Positions 12,393 to 25,317 are shown, counted from the first letter of the stretch. The stretch: 64,000 nucleotides of DNA from Heterocephalus glaber (GCF_000247695.1 NW_004624730.1:29565856-29629855), one strand, 5' to 3'. Notes: generated by a model not told the origin, from the letters alone. Translations and numbers: made by a program.

Positions 12393-12616
12393 CATAAGGC
12401 GTTTTTGCTGAAAGTATGGAGTACATGTCTTTGATCTGTTCAGAAGGTTCTGTTCTACTTCTAGTCTCCTGATAGCTTTTACCATGAACAGCTGTGGAAT
12501 TTAGTCCAACATTTTTTCTCCAACTACTGACAGGATCATATGGCTTTTTCCTTTCCTGTGTTAAAATGATGACTTCTGGGGGTGGATCTTCCAATGCTGA
12601 ACCAACACTGCCATCC
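12393..12616 (-). other. Exon-like open segment of unknown identity inside the L1
   Basis: On the minus strand the frame is open from about 12616, reading DGSVGSALEDPPPEVIIL and later KKPYDPVSSWRKNVG and SEQIKDMYSILSAKTPYV, before running into L1 sequence near 12393 and stopping at 12367. It does not match L1 ORF2, whose C-terminus appears in the other copies here. On its 5' side the minus strand reads GTTTTTTTTTATAG, a good splice-acceptor shape. A possible donor (CATGGTAAAAG) falls near 12482. I do not recognise the protein. It could be a captured exon, a processed gene fragment, or a chimeric contig end next to the assembly gap. Confidence 0.3.
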
Positions 12617-12669
12617 CTATAAAAAAAAACACTTTCTACATACTGCTAGATCAGACTTCTAATAGTTTG

Positions 12670-13450
12670 NNNNNNNNNNNNNNNNNNNNNNNNNNNNNNN
12701 NNNNNNNNNNNNNNNNNNNNNNNNNNNNNNNNNNNNNNNNNNNNNNNNNNNNNNNNNNNNNNNNNNNNNNNNNNNNNNNNNNNNNNNNNNNNNNNNNNNN
12801 NNNNNNNNNNNNNNNNNNNNNNNNNNNNNNNNNNNNNNNNNNNNNNNNNNNNNNNNNNNNNNNNNNNNNNNNNNNNNNNNNNNNNNNNNNNNNNNNNNNN
12901 NNNNNNNNNNNNNNNNNNNNNNNNNNNNNNNNNNNNNNNNNNNNNNNNNNNNNNNNNNNNNNNNNNNNNNNNNNNNNNNNNNNNNNNNNNNNNNNNNNNN
13001 NNNNNNNNNNNNNNNNNNNNNNNNNNNNNNNNNNNNNNNNNNNNNNNNNNNNNNNNNNNNNNNNNNNNNNNNNNNNNNNNNNNNNNNNNNNNNNNNNNNN
13101 NNNNNNNNNNNNNNNNNNNNNNNNNNNNNNNNNNNNNNNNNNNNNNNNNNNNNNNNNNNNNNNNNNNNNNNNNNNNNNNNNNNNNNNNNNNNNNNNNNNN
13201 NNNNNNNNNNNNNNNNNNNNNNNNNNNNNNNNNNNNNNNNNNNNNNNNNNNNNNNNNNNNNNNNNNNNNNNNNNNNNNNNNNNNNNNNNNNNNNNNNNNN
13301 NNNNNNNNNNNNNNNNNNNNNNNNNNNNNNNNNNNNNNNNNNNNNNNNNNNNNNNNNNNNNNNNNNNNNNNNNNNNNNNNNNNNNNNNNNNNNNNNNNNN
13401 NNNNNNNNNNNNNNNNNNNNNNNNNNNNNNNNNNNNNNNNNNNNNNNNNN
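12670..13450. other. Assembly gap (781 N)
   Basis: An unbroken run of N. By comparison with the other L1 copies, roughly the ORF2 C-terminal region is missing here. The long X-filled frames across it mean nothing. Confidence 1.
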
Positions 13451-14284
13451 TTCAGATGCCCATTTTTTTTTTTGACTGGGTCTTTAAATTGGGGAGGTCT
13501 GATGTTTTTAAGTTCTTTATAGATTCTAGATAGTAGACCTTTGTCTGAGGAACTGCAGGTGAAAATTTTTTCCCACATTGTGGGTTGTCTCTTCACACTG
13601 TTGGTGGTTTCTCTTGCAGTGCAGAAGCTTTGTAATAAGATGAAATCCCAGTTATTGATTGTGCTAGTTCCTGTGCTACTGAAGTTTTGTTCATAAAGGC
13701 TTTTCCTATGCCAGTGTCTTCAAGAGTTCTACCTAACTTATCTTCCAGCAAGTTTAGTGTTTCTGTTTTAATATTTAGATCTTTAAACCGCTTGGATTTT
13801 AGTTCAGTGCATGGTGAAATATAGGGGTCTAGTTTTAATCTTTGACATATTGTAATCCAGTTTCTCCAGAACCATTTATTAAAAAGGCTATCTTTCCTCC
13901 AGTGAGGATAGTTGGCTTCTTTGTCAATGATGAGGTAGCTGAGTATGTCTCGATTTGTTTCTGTATCTTCTAATCTGTTCCACTGATCCTCAGGTGTTTC
14001 TTTGCCAGAACTATGCTGTTTTTATCACAGTGGCTTTGTAGTATAATTTCAAGTTGGGGATTGTGATACCCCCTGTCATGTCTCTGAGGTTTAGAATTGC
14101 TTTTGCTATTCTAGATCTCTTCTGGTTCCAAATGAATTTTTGGATTGTTTTCTCTAGTTCTGTGAAATATACTGTTGGGATTTCAAATGGGATTGCATTG
14201 AATCTGTATAGCAGTTTTGGAAGTATGGCCATTCTTACTATATTGGTTCTTCATATCCAGGAACAAGGTATGTCTTTCTATTTT

Positions 14285-15260
14285 CTTAGTGAAATTGAAA
14301 ATGTAATTAAAAATTTACCAACAAAGAAAAGCCCAGGTCTTGATGGCTTCACTGCTGAATTTACATGACATTTAGAGAAGAACTACTGCCACTACTCTTT
14401 AAACTTTTCAATGAAATTGGAAGGGAAGCAATACTCCCAAATTCATTCCTGGAAGCAAGTGTTTCTTTGATTCCAGAAGCAGAGAAAGACCCAACCAAAA
14501 AAGAGAACTATAGGCCAATCTCCCTAATGAACATAGATGCAAAAATCCTCAATAACATACTGGCAAAAAGATTACAGAGGGTTGTCAAGAAGATCATACA
14601 CCCTGACCAAGTCAGATTTATCCCAGGGATGCAAGTTTTGTTCAACATATGTAAATCAATAAATGTAATACACTATATTAACAGAGCCAAGGACAAAAAC
14701 CATATGATCATCTCAATAGATTCAGAAAAACATTCTACAAAATCCAAGACCCATTCATGATAAAAACCCTGCAGAAAATTGGAATGGAAGGTCTTTATCT
14801 CAACCTGATAAAGGCTACCTATGAAAAACAACATCCAAAATCATACTAAATGGTCAAAAACTGAAAACTTTCATGCTAAAATCAGGAACAAGACAAGGAT
14901 ATCCACTATCACCACTCCTGTTCAACATAGTTCTGGAAACATTAACCATAGGAATTAGACAAATGAAAGAAATAAATGAATAAAGATAGGAAAGGAAGAA
15001 ATTAAAGTCTTATTATTTGCTGACAATATGATACTGTACATAGAAGACCCAAAAAATTCTGCCAAAAGACTTCTAGATTTAATTGACAGATTCAGTAGAG
15101 TAGCTGAATACAAGGTCAGCACTCAAAAACCAATAGCCTTCTTGTACACAAATAACAGACTCACTGAGAGAAAAACTAGGGAAACAATTCCTTTCACAAT
15201 AGCATCCAAAAAATGAAATATCCAGGAATCAATCTAACAAAGGAAGCAAAAGACCTTACA
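14285..15260 (+). mobile_element. Inverted 5' segment of the twin-primed L1 (ORF2 reverse transcriptase), sense
   Basis: Plus-strand ORF2 reading: EIENVIKNLPTKKSPGLDGF at 14290-14355, then a frame at 14365-14760 with [19 protein letters not shown] and the [16 protein letters not shown] RT segment. A further frame follows at 15028-15216 with ILYIEDPKNSAKRLLDLI. It ends at codons for NLTKEAKDLT (about 15258). In ORF2 the next residues after a gap of about 20 lead straight into the 5' edge of the antisense half at 14284. The two halves are therefore neighbours in L1, inverted relative to each other. Stops and frameshifts make it inactive. Confidence 0.9.
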
Positions 15261-15272
15261 TTGATTTGTGAG
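15261..15272 (+). repeat. Right TSD of the twin-primed L1
   Basis: ttgatttgtgag; see 12001-12012. Confidence 0.75.
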
Positions 15273-18200
15273 TTTTTAATTTCCATAATCTATATTCTAT
15301 TCAAGCAAGGATGCCTTATCCAGGCACCATGAATAAGCCACTTATTGACTGATATCTAGCTGAAGCAGATTACTTAAGAGAACAGTGAAGCCCAAAATAT
15401 GTTTGGTATATCAAAACTCAAAGTGAGTGTAAATGTTATACATGTATATGTATACAGACATACATATGAATTTCTAGATATTAAGTGCTGTGTAAATTAT
15501 CAATAGTGTTGTATAATTTTCTTGATATAAATATTTTTCTGATTATGTCTGTATTTTCAATATTATTCCATTTCTGGAAATCTCAGAAGCTAAAAATCTA
15601 TAATAGTATTATGCCAGGGTCACCTTGGTGACAATCTGTAAACACACTGTATCCTCTGAGTCTAAGAAAGGAACCCTGAGAGATCTCTTTGTTCACCTGA
15701 GATGTGTGTAAGGTGAGCATGGGGTGGTTTCACAATTTTAATTCTGTTGCAGTGGGCCTGACTGAAAGAATAAAAAAATGAGATGCTAAATGTGACAAGA
15801 GGGATTGGTTCTCAGAGGTCAGATACTCATGGCTGATCACCTCCCTCCTTGGCACATCACTCACCTCATACAACAACTTGTTTCCACTTCTTTGCTCCTG
15901 TTAATCATAGCAGTCCTCTTGTTCATTTTAGTTCAAAACAAAGTCTTCTCGGGATCTTTCCACTGTCAAGAAATATCTATTATCTTTCTGATGAACTAAG
16001 AGCACTATTCTTACTTTTTCATTGAGAATGTTATTGATGTATGGAGTATCTTAAAAAAAAATCCATACTTTACTTCCTTATGTTCCCTGTGGGTAGTCTC
16101 AAGACAGAAACACAACTAGATTCCTTTTATAAAGAGCCACCCTCCTCCACAGACACACTGCTTCATAAAACGTGGGAAGCAAAGTCAGGATCCTGCTTCA
16201 GAAACCTTTTTGTGAGATGGTTTATGGAATGGAGCATAAGTACACATAAACCTAGACAGACTAACAAATCCATACTTGTTTATCCAGGTAGAAATTCTGA
16301 ACCTTCTAAGTCTGTCATGAAAAGCTATTTCTTTATTCATAGACTGGTTATAAAGTATGTACTTATTTTCCAGGAAATGTAAGTAGAGAAAGACATGCCC
16401 ATGGGGTTACATAAAACCCTATCTGTGTAGAAGACATTTGATTCATTGTTCAAAACAAATTTATGCCTCCACAAATATGACTCCAGTTTAAGTGCCAAAG
16501 CTTGTGAAGGCTGGCTTCCCCACTACATAAGTCCTTTTCTTCTACACCCTGCCTAAATAGAGCCTGGTCATGGCACTGTGTGTCCACAGGTCCTTGGAAT
16601 ATTATAATTCATTATTTGGGAAATATATGTATTTTTATATGTTTATTTTTATTAAAGGTTTAATTTTGCTGTTAATCTCCCTAAATTAAATAAAATGTTG
16701 TTTTCATGTAGTGAAAATGTACATAAAAAGATCAGTGTGAAATTCTTAGTATTTTTCCTCCATTTACAATCAGTAGTTTATAAGTAGAACAAATACTCAT
16801 AATTTGCAGTTTTCGGGCTTTTCTGGGAAATATTTATTACCATCCTTTTAATGCCACAATGTGATTTTTAGTTTGTGAATGAGGTCCATTAAAGCAGTCT
16901 AGACTAATCAAAAGCAAATTTGAATATCTAGAGATTATTTTCAGGTTCACAAATGACATAATTTTTCTTTTAACCTCTGAAAGGCTTGATTTTCTTGCTA
17001 TAAAATGTAAAACAAAAAAAAATTCATTAATTGAGGACTTAACTGGATAACACAAGTGCTTCTCCAAGGAAGCAAAACAAGAATTTTAACATTCCTTTTT
17101 CTTGTTATTCTTCAGCTTCTCTACTAAAATAATGGCAGCAATAAAATTTGAGGATTGCTTTTCTGATGGCATTGTTTAAATAAACTCAATATAGCATTTG
17201 GTCTCAGCACAAACTTAAGAAATATAAATTGTTACTAGTAAGATATTCTGTTTCATGTATGACTCCAAATGCTCATGTAATATCCACTGAGATACTTCCA
17301 TCTACTTTGAAAGTATGAGAGTTGCTTTAATTCAAAAGAAAATTCAGCCTAAATTCAAATTTATTAGCCATAAAAAACCAGTATGTGAGAGATAAAGAAA
17401 TGTTTGACACAAATAATTATTACCTATAAATAAAAGAGTAATCAGAGAAAAGAACCTTCTGTTACTATCAGTGTAATAATCATGCTTGATGTCCCCTGAC
17501 CCTTAAAGATATCTTCCAGAAGCTTTGTTAACACCTACCACTAGAATTGTCCTGTCATTGGCATGACCATAAGTAGAAAAGTACTCCATTTAATATTTTC
17601 TCAAATTGTACTACAATACCAAGAAATTCAGAGTATTCTTTAAAGAAACCAAACATCTGGAAGAATTGTTATTGATTTTCAAGATATCAATGCAAATATA
17701 GCATAGTTGCAAGCAAGATTGAAGTGTATGTTTCTGTCTTAATTAGGTAGATGATCTGTTCATCAGATATGCTTTTTAGCTACACTAAGAGAAAACTCCA
17801 AGTTTGATATTAAATCACAACAAAGTTTCTACTTCTACTGAATGATGAGTCTAAAAGTTGGATTAGCATCACAATGAAATAATCAAAGTTTCTGATTATC
17901 ATGATATGTGGGTTTGACCACTGTAATGTGCTACCATTATTTTCATACTCATTTTTTCATAGTCTCAAAGGGATTGCCAAAGCTCTACCAATTACATTAG
18001 AAACAAGATAAGATGAGATAAGCATAAATGCAGAGGAGATTCGTGACTCTACACTTACGTTTATCTCTTTAGGGAGAGACAGAAATCCAAGTGCTAAGTT
18101 AGTAAATGCCAATATCTTCATAACAAAAGCTGACTATTTGAACTGAGAATAAAAGTTAGTTTTTTTTCTTTTTCCATATAGGATGAAAGAGTTTAAAAAA

Positions 18201-20379
18201 AAACTGCTGTTACTAACATTCCTTTGGTTTCTTTGACCAGTTTAATGCCCTTCTGGGCCACTAGGTTTGAGCCAATGGACCTCAAATTAGTATTTTAAAT
18301 AGTGTTTAGCATGATGCGTAGTCATTACAGATCATATCTTTAAACCATCCTCGTATACAAAACAGCAATGTATATAAGCAAAATATTGGTAATATGAATT
18401 TTTAAAATAGCATAAATAAATCTCACAAAATAATGTTGAATGGGAAAAAGTTGCAGGGGTGTGATTTATGATTTAATTTAAATAAAGTTCAAAAGCATGC
18501 TAAATTAATATGTGGTATTAAAATTTATATGGTCATAGTTCTTTTTGAGACAGAGTAGTGAATGGAAGGAGAAATGGAGGAAACTTCTAGGATATGATAT
18601 TATTCTGTCTCTGAATACAGGTACTGGTTGGACAAGTATGTTTATTTCATGAAAATTTATTAAACTATACATTAATTACCCATCTCCTTATATGCGTGTG
18701 CATGTTAATATATATGCATTATACAGTATATACAACTACCCAAAATATTATTTAATTTGTTTAAAACAAACATAAAGGAAAAAAATAAAATAACTTGATT
18801 TGAAATATCATGACCAAGTACTGCTACAATAAGGCATGAAATTTTATTAGGCAGAGCATTCCAAGACCTAGATTCATAGGTCAATTTTATTTTTGGTTTT
18901 TTTTTTCTGGGAATCAGATTGATTTCATCTCAATTATTCTAGGTGAATTTGAGAAAAAGTATAATAAATCAATAAAAACATATGCACGTACTTTCACAGG
19001 TTTGTGGGTATCTATGCAAAAATCATTACCGTTCTGCTCTAAATATTTTTAATTTCAACATACTATTTACAGAAAAGTTGGTCCAGTTTAGATTGCATGT
19101 TTTATACTCTAGTTCCAAGAAGTCTGCAAACATACTTCTGTAAGTTTTTATACACATTGAGAGTATCCTCTATAGAAGGAGTGAAATTGTTGGCCAAGCT
19201 AAGTTAAATGCACAGAGTATAATTTTTCAATAAACACTATAATTATTGTATTCCATGGTGAAAACACTGCTGCTTATATTCACTGCAAAATAGTCTTAAA
19301 ATATTTTCATGACTTACAGAGAATGGAGCTAGAATTTAGTAGCCCTAGCCAGTGTCAAAATAAAAGTCCATTTGCTACTATTATATTATACAAATTATTA
19401 ATATAAAACTTCAGATAAATATGTCTATCATAAGCCAGCAAGGAAAATATGTTTTACAAGATATTACAGAAGAAACGAATTTCTAAAAAGTGTGTTTGAT
19501 TATATAATTTGTACCTAATCTTGTATAAATTAGCTTTCTGGGGAGAAAACTCAAAGTTATATTTCTGGTTTTAATAAATAGAAGAAAGACTGAGGGATCA
19601 GAGAAAGAAAAAAATATGATATAGGAAGTATATTAAGCTAAAGTTTTCTGTTAAAGGCAATGAAGTAAAAATAAGTAGAATTATAATCTGTTCCTAGGAA
19701 CTTTCTCTACTTACAAAAACACATGTTCTAATCAGCTAGAAAGGGATCCCTTTCTTCTTGGAATATCTCAAATACATCTTTAACATCTGCAAAACCATAC
19801 AAAAATAACAACAATGTAGTGGCAATTCCAGCTTCAAAAACTGACTATGCCTGAGTAGCGTTTTCTGAAGTGAAGGGCCAGCTTTTGGGAATCAGTCTTT
19901 TGACTTATATCCTAAACTCTAATTTACGTTGAACATGTAAACACAGAGAGAGAGTTTGATGCAATGAACATTATATAAATTATGACATTATATAAATCTA
20001 CAAAATAGTCTTCCATAGGAGCAAATACACACTATAAAATTATATTCTCCATGTCTAGCAATTGGAAAACATTACACGCTACCACAACTCAATGGTACCC
20101 TTTTATTGCACATGCTTAAATAAAATACCACATTATAATTATATTTGGTATTTTGAAGAGTCAAGAGTTCAAAACTGGAATGTGTTTAAGTGAGAGAAAT
20201 TATAACCAAATACTTCCTATCTGTATGCAGCTTTTTGGACAAACCCAGTATTCAGCTTTGGAATTTCATGAGTGATTTGTTTCAAAATGGAACTTCTATT
20301 TGTTTTATTAAAAATCATATATATATATAGAAGAATGTATAAAAATATATGGTGGCTTAAAGTATTTTAGTGAAATATA
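15273..20379. other. 5.1 kb of AT-rich, largely unique-looking sequence
   Basis: This is the longest part of the window without clear repeats. Frames at 15805-15999, 16041-16382 (113 codons) and 16837-17067 lack any recognisable domain, start context or splice signals. No CpG cluster and no tRNA or snRNA shape was seen. It could hold old, unrecognisable repeats or conserved non-coding elements, but I cannot tell which by eye. Confidence 0.4.
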
Positions 20380-20960
20380 CACCCATGTGTCTACTATTGA
20401 GGTTAAAAAATTAGACCAGCTAGTTTTTCCAAAGTCCCCTGTAGCCCTCCCCAATTACATAACATTCTCACCCTTCACCCAGAGGTTTACATCATTCTTC
20501 TCATAAAATGTTATAATATCCCCTTTCTCTTTTGTTTTTAAATAATTTTATTACATTTGGATATATTTCCCCTATTTTTGAACTATTGTGTAATTTTGTG
20601 TATTTTGAGCCTAGTGTGTAACACCATTTTTTGCATTTTTTAAAATTGAATATGAGATCTAGTAGGCTCATTAGGTGTAGCTTGCATGTGGCTTCCCTTT
20701 ACCTAGTTTCTCTGCTGAATAGTGTACCACTTTAAGATTACTTTACAATGTAATTCTCATTTGGCCACTAATGCATGTTTTGGTTATTTCTGCAATTTGT
20801 GTTTTAATATGCTTATACATTTACTCCAGGAAAGAAATCCCTGCAGCTAATGTTATATGTACATCCAGCTTTGCCTTGGAATGGCAATCTAATTCTAAAA
20901 GTGTTAGGGTAGTTTTGTATCATGCCACAAATGCACAGAAGTTCCTATTGCTTCACATAT

Positions 20961-21049
20961 GTTTTTTTGTTTGTTTGGTACGAGGGATCGAACTCAGGAT
21001 GTTGCGCTTGTGAGGCAGGCAGTGGCACCACTGAGCTAAATCCTGGCCG
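20961..21049 (-). mobile_element. ID SINE, antisense, 12-bp TSD
   Basis: Poly(T)-rich tail, ggtacgagggatcgaactca (B box antisense), then gaggcaggcagtggcaccac and gagctaaatcctggcc. The direct repeats tgcttcacatat at 20949-20960 and 21050-21061 are exact. It belongs to the gtgaggcaggcagtgg subtype. Confidence 0.9.
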
Positions 21050-21142
21050 TGCTTCACATATATTAAAATGTTCAAGTGTGAGATTTTAAAATATTTTGCC
21101 TACAAGTTGAAAGGGGGCATGGTAATCACTGTATTTTGATCT

Positions 21143-21222
21143 CTTTTTTTGGTACTGGGGGTCGAACCCGGGACCTTGTACTTGTGAGGCAGGCAGTGGA
21201 ACCACTGAGCTAAATCCCTCGC
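21143..21222 (-). mobile_element. ID SINE, antisense, second copy within 200 bp
   Basis: ggtactgggggtcgaacccg, then gtacttgtgaggcaggcagt and gaaccactgagctaaatccc. Same subtype and same orientation as the copy at 20961, but no shared flank and no clear TSD, so it is an independent insertion rather than a tandem duplication. The B box antisense ggtcgaaccc is intact. Confidence 0.85.
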
Positions 21223-21640
21223 TATCATTTTAATTGCTTTCTCTATTGCTAGTAAAGTTGAACATCTTTTTCATGTTTTTTTGGCTAATTTGCATTTGAA
21301 GATATGCAATTGAAGGCTTTTGTTCCATTTTCTATGCATTGCTTGTGATCATCTTACTAATTTCTGTAAGAAGTTCATATAATATGTTGATTACTTTTTT
21401 ATTGATTTTAAAGACTAAAAATCACCTTATCTGATTATTTTTTTACTTTCTTTATGGTGCTTTGATAAACATAACTTTTAAATTTCAATGGAGGTGAATA
21501 TTTCAATTTCTTCTTTAGGATTTATACATTTTAAAAATCTTTCAAATTTTGTATAAAATACTCTTAACTCAAATTCTTTAAGATAATTTCAAAAATGTTC
21601 TTCTAAAAATATTATTTTGGCGTTGCACAGTTTTTATTTT

Positions 21641-24039
21641 AAAATACAAGTTCTCGTATCATGGTCAATTATACCTTCATTTTTTCATTTGCCCTCTCCT
21701 GGGTGTGTATCTCACAGCAGTGGGTCTAGGGTGTAGACTATCTTTTTCCATGATCAAAATCTTTGCTGTGCTAATTAGGATCAAATCTGCATATTCATAG
21801 GTTAAGATTAAAGCCTATAGTTCCTAACTTTCTTGAGTGACTTTTCCCAAGGCCTCTTTCTCCATGGTCTCCTCAATATTTTGACTTCCTGAACTTCTGC
21901 TTTTTGTTGGCTCTCTGTTAAAGCATTCTGCCCTACTCTGAAATGTGCTTGTCTTACTGCAGCAAGGGAAGAAAATCTAAAAAACTACTGACATTTGCTG
22001 GGCAATTTTGAAACTGCAACTACATACAGAACTAAGGAAGGCATCCCTCCCCGAGAATTTTGGATTTTGAGTTTTCCCATAGCTGCTCTCTCTATTTTAG
22101 TAAAAGATTTTCCTGGGTGCTGGAACACAATAAAACCCAGAAAAGAGAAAAAAGAAGAGGTTCTTGTATTTTCTCTCAGGACTTCCTCTTTCCAGTCTTC
22201 TAGGGGAGCCTCTGTAACTCCCTTGCTCTGCACTATGGGTGCTCACTTATCAGTCTCCACTGAATTGCATCCAGGAGGCCTTCTAAAGGAGAGGAATGAT
22301 AAGCTCACTGTCTATTCAGTTTTATTTTTAATTTTCCAACCTGGCTACTGCAGAAAATGTTCTGTCTATGAGTAGCCAATCCGTGTTCAGTCCCAGCTTC
22401 ATAGTTATGTGCAGTGGGAAAAGTTAAATACTGCTCATTCTATCTCACCCAGAATCAGAATGTTATTTAAGTCTTCATAATTTCTTATGCCTTGAATAAT
22501 GTTTCAAGATTATGTTTTCATAAATGCTTTTATCATAAACACTTTTGTATTGTATTCTGTAACTAATTCCAATAAATTCTTTCCACGTGTGTTGTCACTT
22601 GTTGCTACTGCTTGGCTTCTATTGTGATTTGCTTCTTAGTTTTTCAGTTTCTTTGGAATCCCATTTTGGGAAATATTCTGAAGCCTGAGATAAAGGTAGA
22701 TTCTTCCTCTGAGGGTTTCTCATTGTTTCTGGTAGTTCTCTAAGTGTAGTAACAATTTGAGGCCCCTTAAATTCTTGACTTTATAATTTGTTAAGGTAAT
22801 GTAAGTAAAGAGAATTCTAATTCCAAATTGATGGAAGGTTAGGCTTGTTGGTAAGGTGTTAAAGAAATTATTCTAGCAATTATGAAAACAGTAAGAAAAA
22901 TTTCCTAAGAACTATTGCAGTACATCATAGAGATTAGGTTCAGTGCTGAATACAACAAAAATAGCTCAGGGTCTATAAGCAGAATGAAGGAGTCATGGAC
23001 ACAAAAATGCCAAGAGGAGGCATCGAAGGTAAGTGATTCTAGCTAAACTACATAATAGATGGTAAATGTAAGCACTGCTGTGAGCAATATCAAGGGTGGA
23101 GTATTTTAAAAATTTCATGTTCCAGTCCCTTTTCAATAATAAATGGGACTTAAAATGTATCAATAAAATAACTTTTACTCATGTACCAAAAATTTACATC
23201 ATATTAATAACTGAAATTCTGAAAAATGATTATTAGAATATGGAATAATTAATAGGGTTATTCTAATCTCATTAATGGCAATTACTTATAATTTTGAGTA
23301 ACTTTCTGGAAGCAGTAGATTGATGCTATGATAATTTCAGAATTGCTGTGACTTACTAATATATAATTTCTTATCATTTTCTAAATTTTCCCTCATCTAA
23401 AATAATAAAATTTCATCTATTAATATGTCTATGGTCATATATTTAATTTTAATGAGAAAAATCAGAAAGCAGAGTTTGTAGTTACACCTAATTTAAATTG
23501 AAGTTTGATAGCAAAGAAACAAGGTGTATCTGGTTTGAGAATACAGAGCATTATTTCAGATGCTTGAAGGCTTTTCTTCTTATAGAAAAAGTGTTATTCA
23601 GTTTTAGTATGTTCCTCCATTTTCAGTTATTTGATATTTTTAAAATGTCTTATATTCAGTTGAAGTACAAATTGAAGCAAGGCTTCATTTTAATAGATTT
23701 TTAATCTTTTGATTTTTTTAAACATTAAAATGAGAAAATAATTTTTGGTAATATTTGCAAAGGTATTTCCTTGACATGTGAAACACTTTGGTTAGTAAAT
23801 AAATCCTAACTGCCTATCACACAAAATATTTTGCAAATATTATCTGCATTTGATGGATATGTATAAGCAATTATTCTCACCTGAAATCAAGAACTTCCTT
23901 CTACTCACAGAAACACTTATGCATTTTTTTCATAGAATATGTTGTGTGTAAACATGAAGAGCTGTTTTAACTCCACACTCAGGGAATTACAATATCATAA
24001 ATTATATACATTATTTTTCAGTTTATCTAGATGTGTTTT
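21641..24039. other. Unassigned sequence, no gene found
   Basis: Two overlapping frames on opposite strands at 21985-22233 and 21995-22375 (82 and 126 codons) occur in a less AT-rich part. Neither has a recognisable domain. 21641-22400 may be the 5' continuation of the old L1, but I cannot confirm that. 22800-24039 is AT-rich with no landmarks. Confidence 0.35.
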
Positions 24040-24440
24040 TAATTTTTTGAATTTACTTTTTACTGATATATAAAAGCATAAAGGTTATGAATATTAATAG
24101 GTGCCATGTAACAATTCAGTATATGAATACATTTCAAAATGTTTGAATCAGGTTAAGTATAATGATCTCAAATATTTATTATATCTTTATGGGAAAAACT
24201 TTTAAATTTTTTTTTAGTTTTTTGAAATGTACGATACATTCTTATTATCTTTTCTCATCTTATTCTTCAACAGCACACTGGAATTTCCTGTACATGTTCA
24301 ACTTCCCTCCATCCCTGTCCCACCTCAACTCTTCCCATTCTTTGGCAACCACAATCCTGGGTTCAACTTTTATGAGGTCAGCCTTGATGCCGATGGAATA
24401 TTTGACAGATGCATTTATTTCCCTAAAAACAGCAAACCAA
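24040..24440 (-). mobile_element. L1M (MA/MB-like) 3' UTR, antisense
   Basis: Landmarks of the old L1M 3' UTR in antisense order: ttactgatatataaaagca, caattcagtatatgaatac, gaaatgtacgatacattctt, caaccacaatcctgggttca and acttttatgaggtcagcc. It probably belongs to the large L1 that follows. Confidence 0.7.
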
Positions 24441-24599
24441 ACCAGTGGCTACTCCAGGAAACAATGATAGAGAAACATGGGTTTTGTTTGAGTCTTTGTA
24501 ACTGAAACAATCTTGATTTCAGAGTTGGATACATTTCTCAAGCTCTAAGATATTTTAGGCCATTTTTCATAGTTTTCATGTCATTATTTTGGGTCCTGC

Positions 24600-24834
24600 A
24601 CATTTTTTTCCTCTCACTCTCTTAAATTTTTGATAGGCTTTATTTTTCAGAGAAGTTTTAGGTTTACAGAAAAATTGAGCAGCAAGTGTAGACAGGTTCC
24701 ATACTTTCCCTCATTCCTCTACAAAGTTTCCCCTATTATAAATATCTTGCAGTCCTGTGAAATACTCATTACAAATGAGGTAATATTGATAGACTTATTT
24801 ACTAAAGGGCACAGTTTGCCTTAACATAATGTAG
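24600..24834 (-). mobile_element. L1M 3' UTR piece of a second type, antisense
   Basis: gaagttttaggtttacagaa, then aattgagcagcaagtgtag, agtttcccctattataaat and atcttgcagtcctgtgaaat follow the 3' UTR order of an older L1M class, different from the 24040 piece. A short related string (aagtgtagacagttcccata) recurs at 25931-25950. The arrangement suggests nested or recombined L1M copies. Confidence 0.55.
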
Positions 24835-25317
24835 ATTCTATATATGAGTTAAACATACAGAATTTATTTTGGTTCCAGACTTATTTCATTTGACCTAATT
24901 ATATCCAGTTTTATCTGTGTTATCACAAATGACAGAATTTCATTCTTTTTCTGGTTGAATAGTGTTTAATTGTGTACATGTACTACAATTCTTTATTCAT
25001 TAATCACTGATGGACACTTACTTTGTTTTCATTCCTTAGCCATTGTGAATACTCTTACATTGAAGACAGGAGTGTAAATGTTTCTTTGACATGATGATTT
25101 CATTTCTTTTGGATATAACCCCATAATGGGAGTGCTGTATCACACTGTAGTTCTCTTTTTAAATTTTTTAGGAACCTTCATAATGGCTGTAGAAATTTTT
25201 ATTACCACCAACAAAATGCAAGGAATCTCTTTTCTCCATATTTTTGCTAGTACTTGTTATCTTTAGTCTTTTTGATAATAGCCATTGTTGTTGGGCTGGA
25301 GTGGTATCTCAATTCTC

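Larger units (their letters stand above)
12013..14284 (-). mobile_element. L1 3' half (3' UTR and ORF2 C-terminal half), antisense part of a twin-primed L1
   Basis: 12013-12393 is the 3' UTR and the last codons of ORF2, read antisense: a poly(T) start, a CT-rich tract, then tttatttcacttaagagtat. 12616-12669 is not recognised as L1 and 12670-13450 is N. 13451-14284 is antisense ORF2 C-terminal half; at 14011-14232 a clean minus frame reads [15 protein letters not shown] and later YKATVIKTA, the conserved segment between the RT and the cysteine-rich end. The segment stops at codons for DIPCSWI-like residues and is joined directly to an inverted piece at 14285. Confidence 0.85.
20380..21640 (-). 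mobile_element. Ancient L1M 3' end, antisense, interrupted by two ID SINEs
   Basis: The antisense L1M 3' region is recognised by aagtgttagggtagttttg, atgccacaaatgcacag and, beyond the SINEs, gaacatctttttcatg followed by a ttctgtaagaagttcat-like segment. It is highly decayed. The order matches an L1 running right to left, with its 3' UTR near 20380. SINEs at 20961 and 21143 split it. Confidence 0.55.

Noticed and set aside
12646..13596. 316- and 288-codon frames across 12646-13596
   Set aside because: They are open only because 781 bases are N.
20961..21222. Two ID SINEs 94 bp apart as a tandem duplication or CRISPR-like repeat
   Set aside because: Each is a separate insertion; only one has a TSD and the sequences between and around differ.
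21985..22375. Overlapping 82- and 126-codon frames on opposite strands
   Set aside because: Mutually antisense, neither with a domain or codon pattern that stands out.
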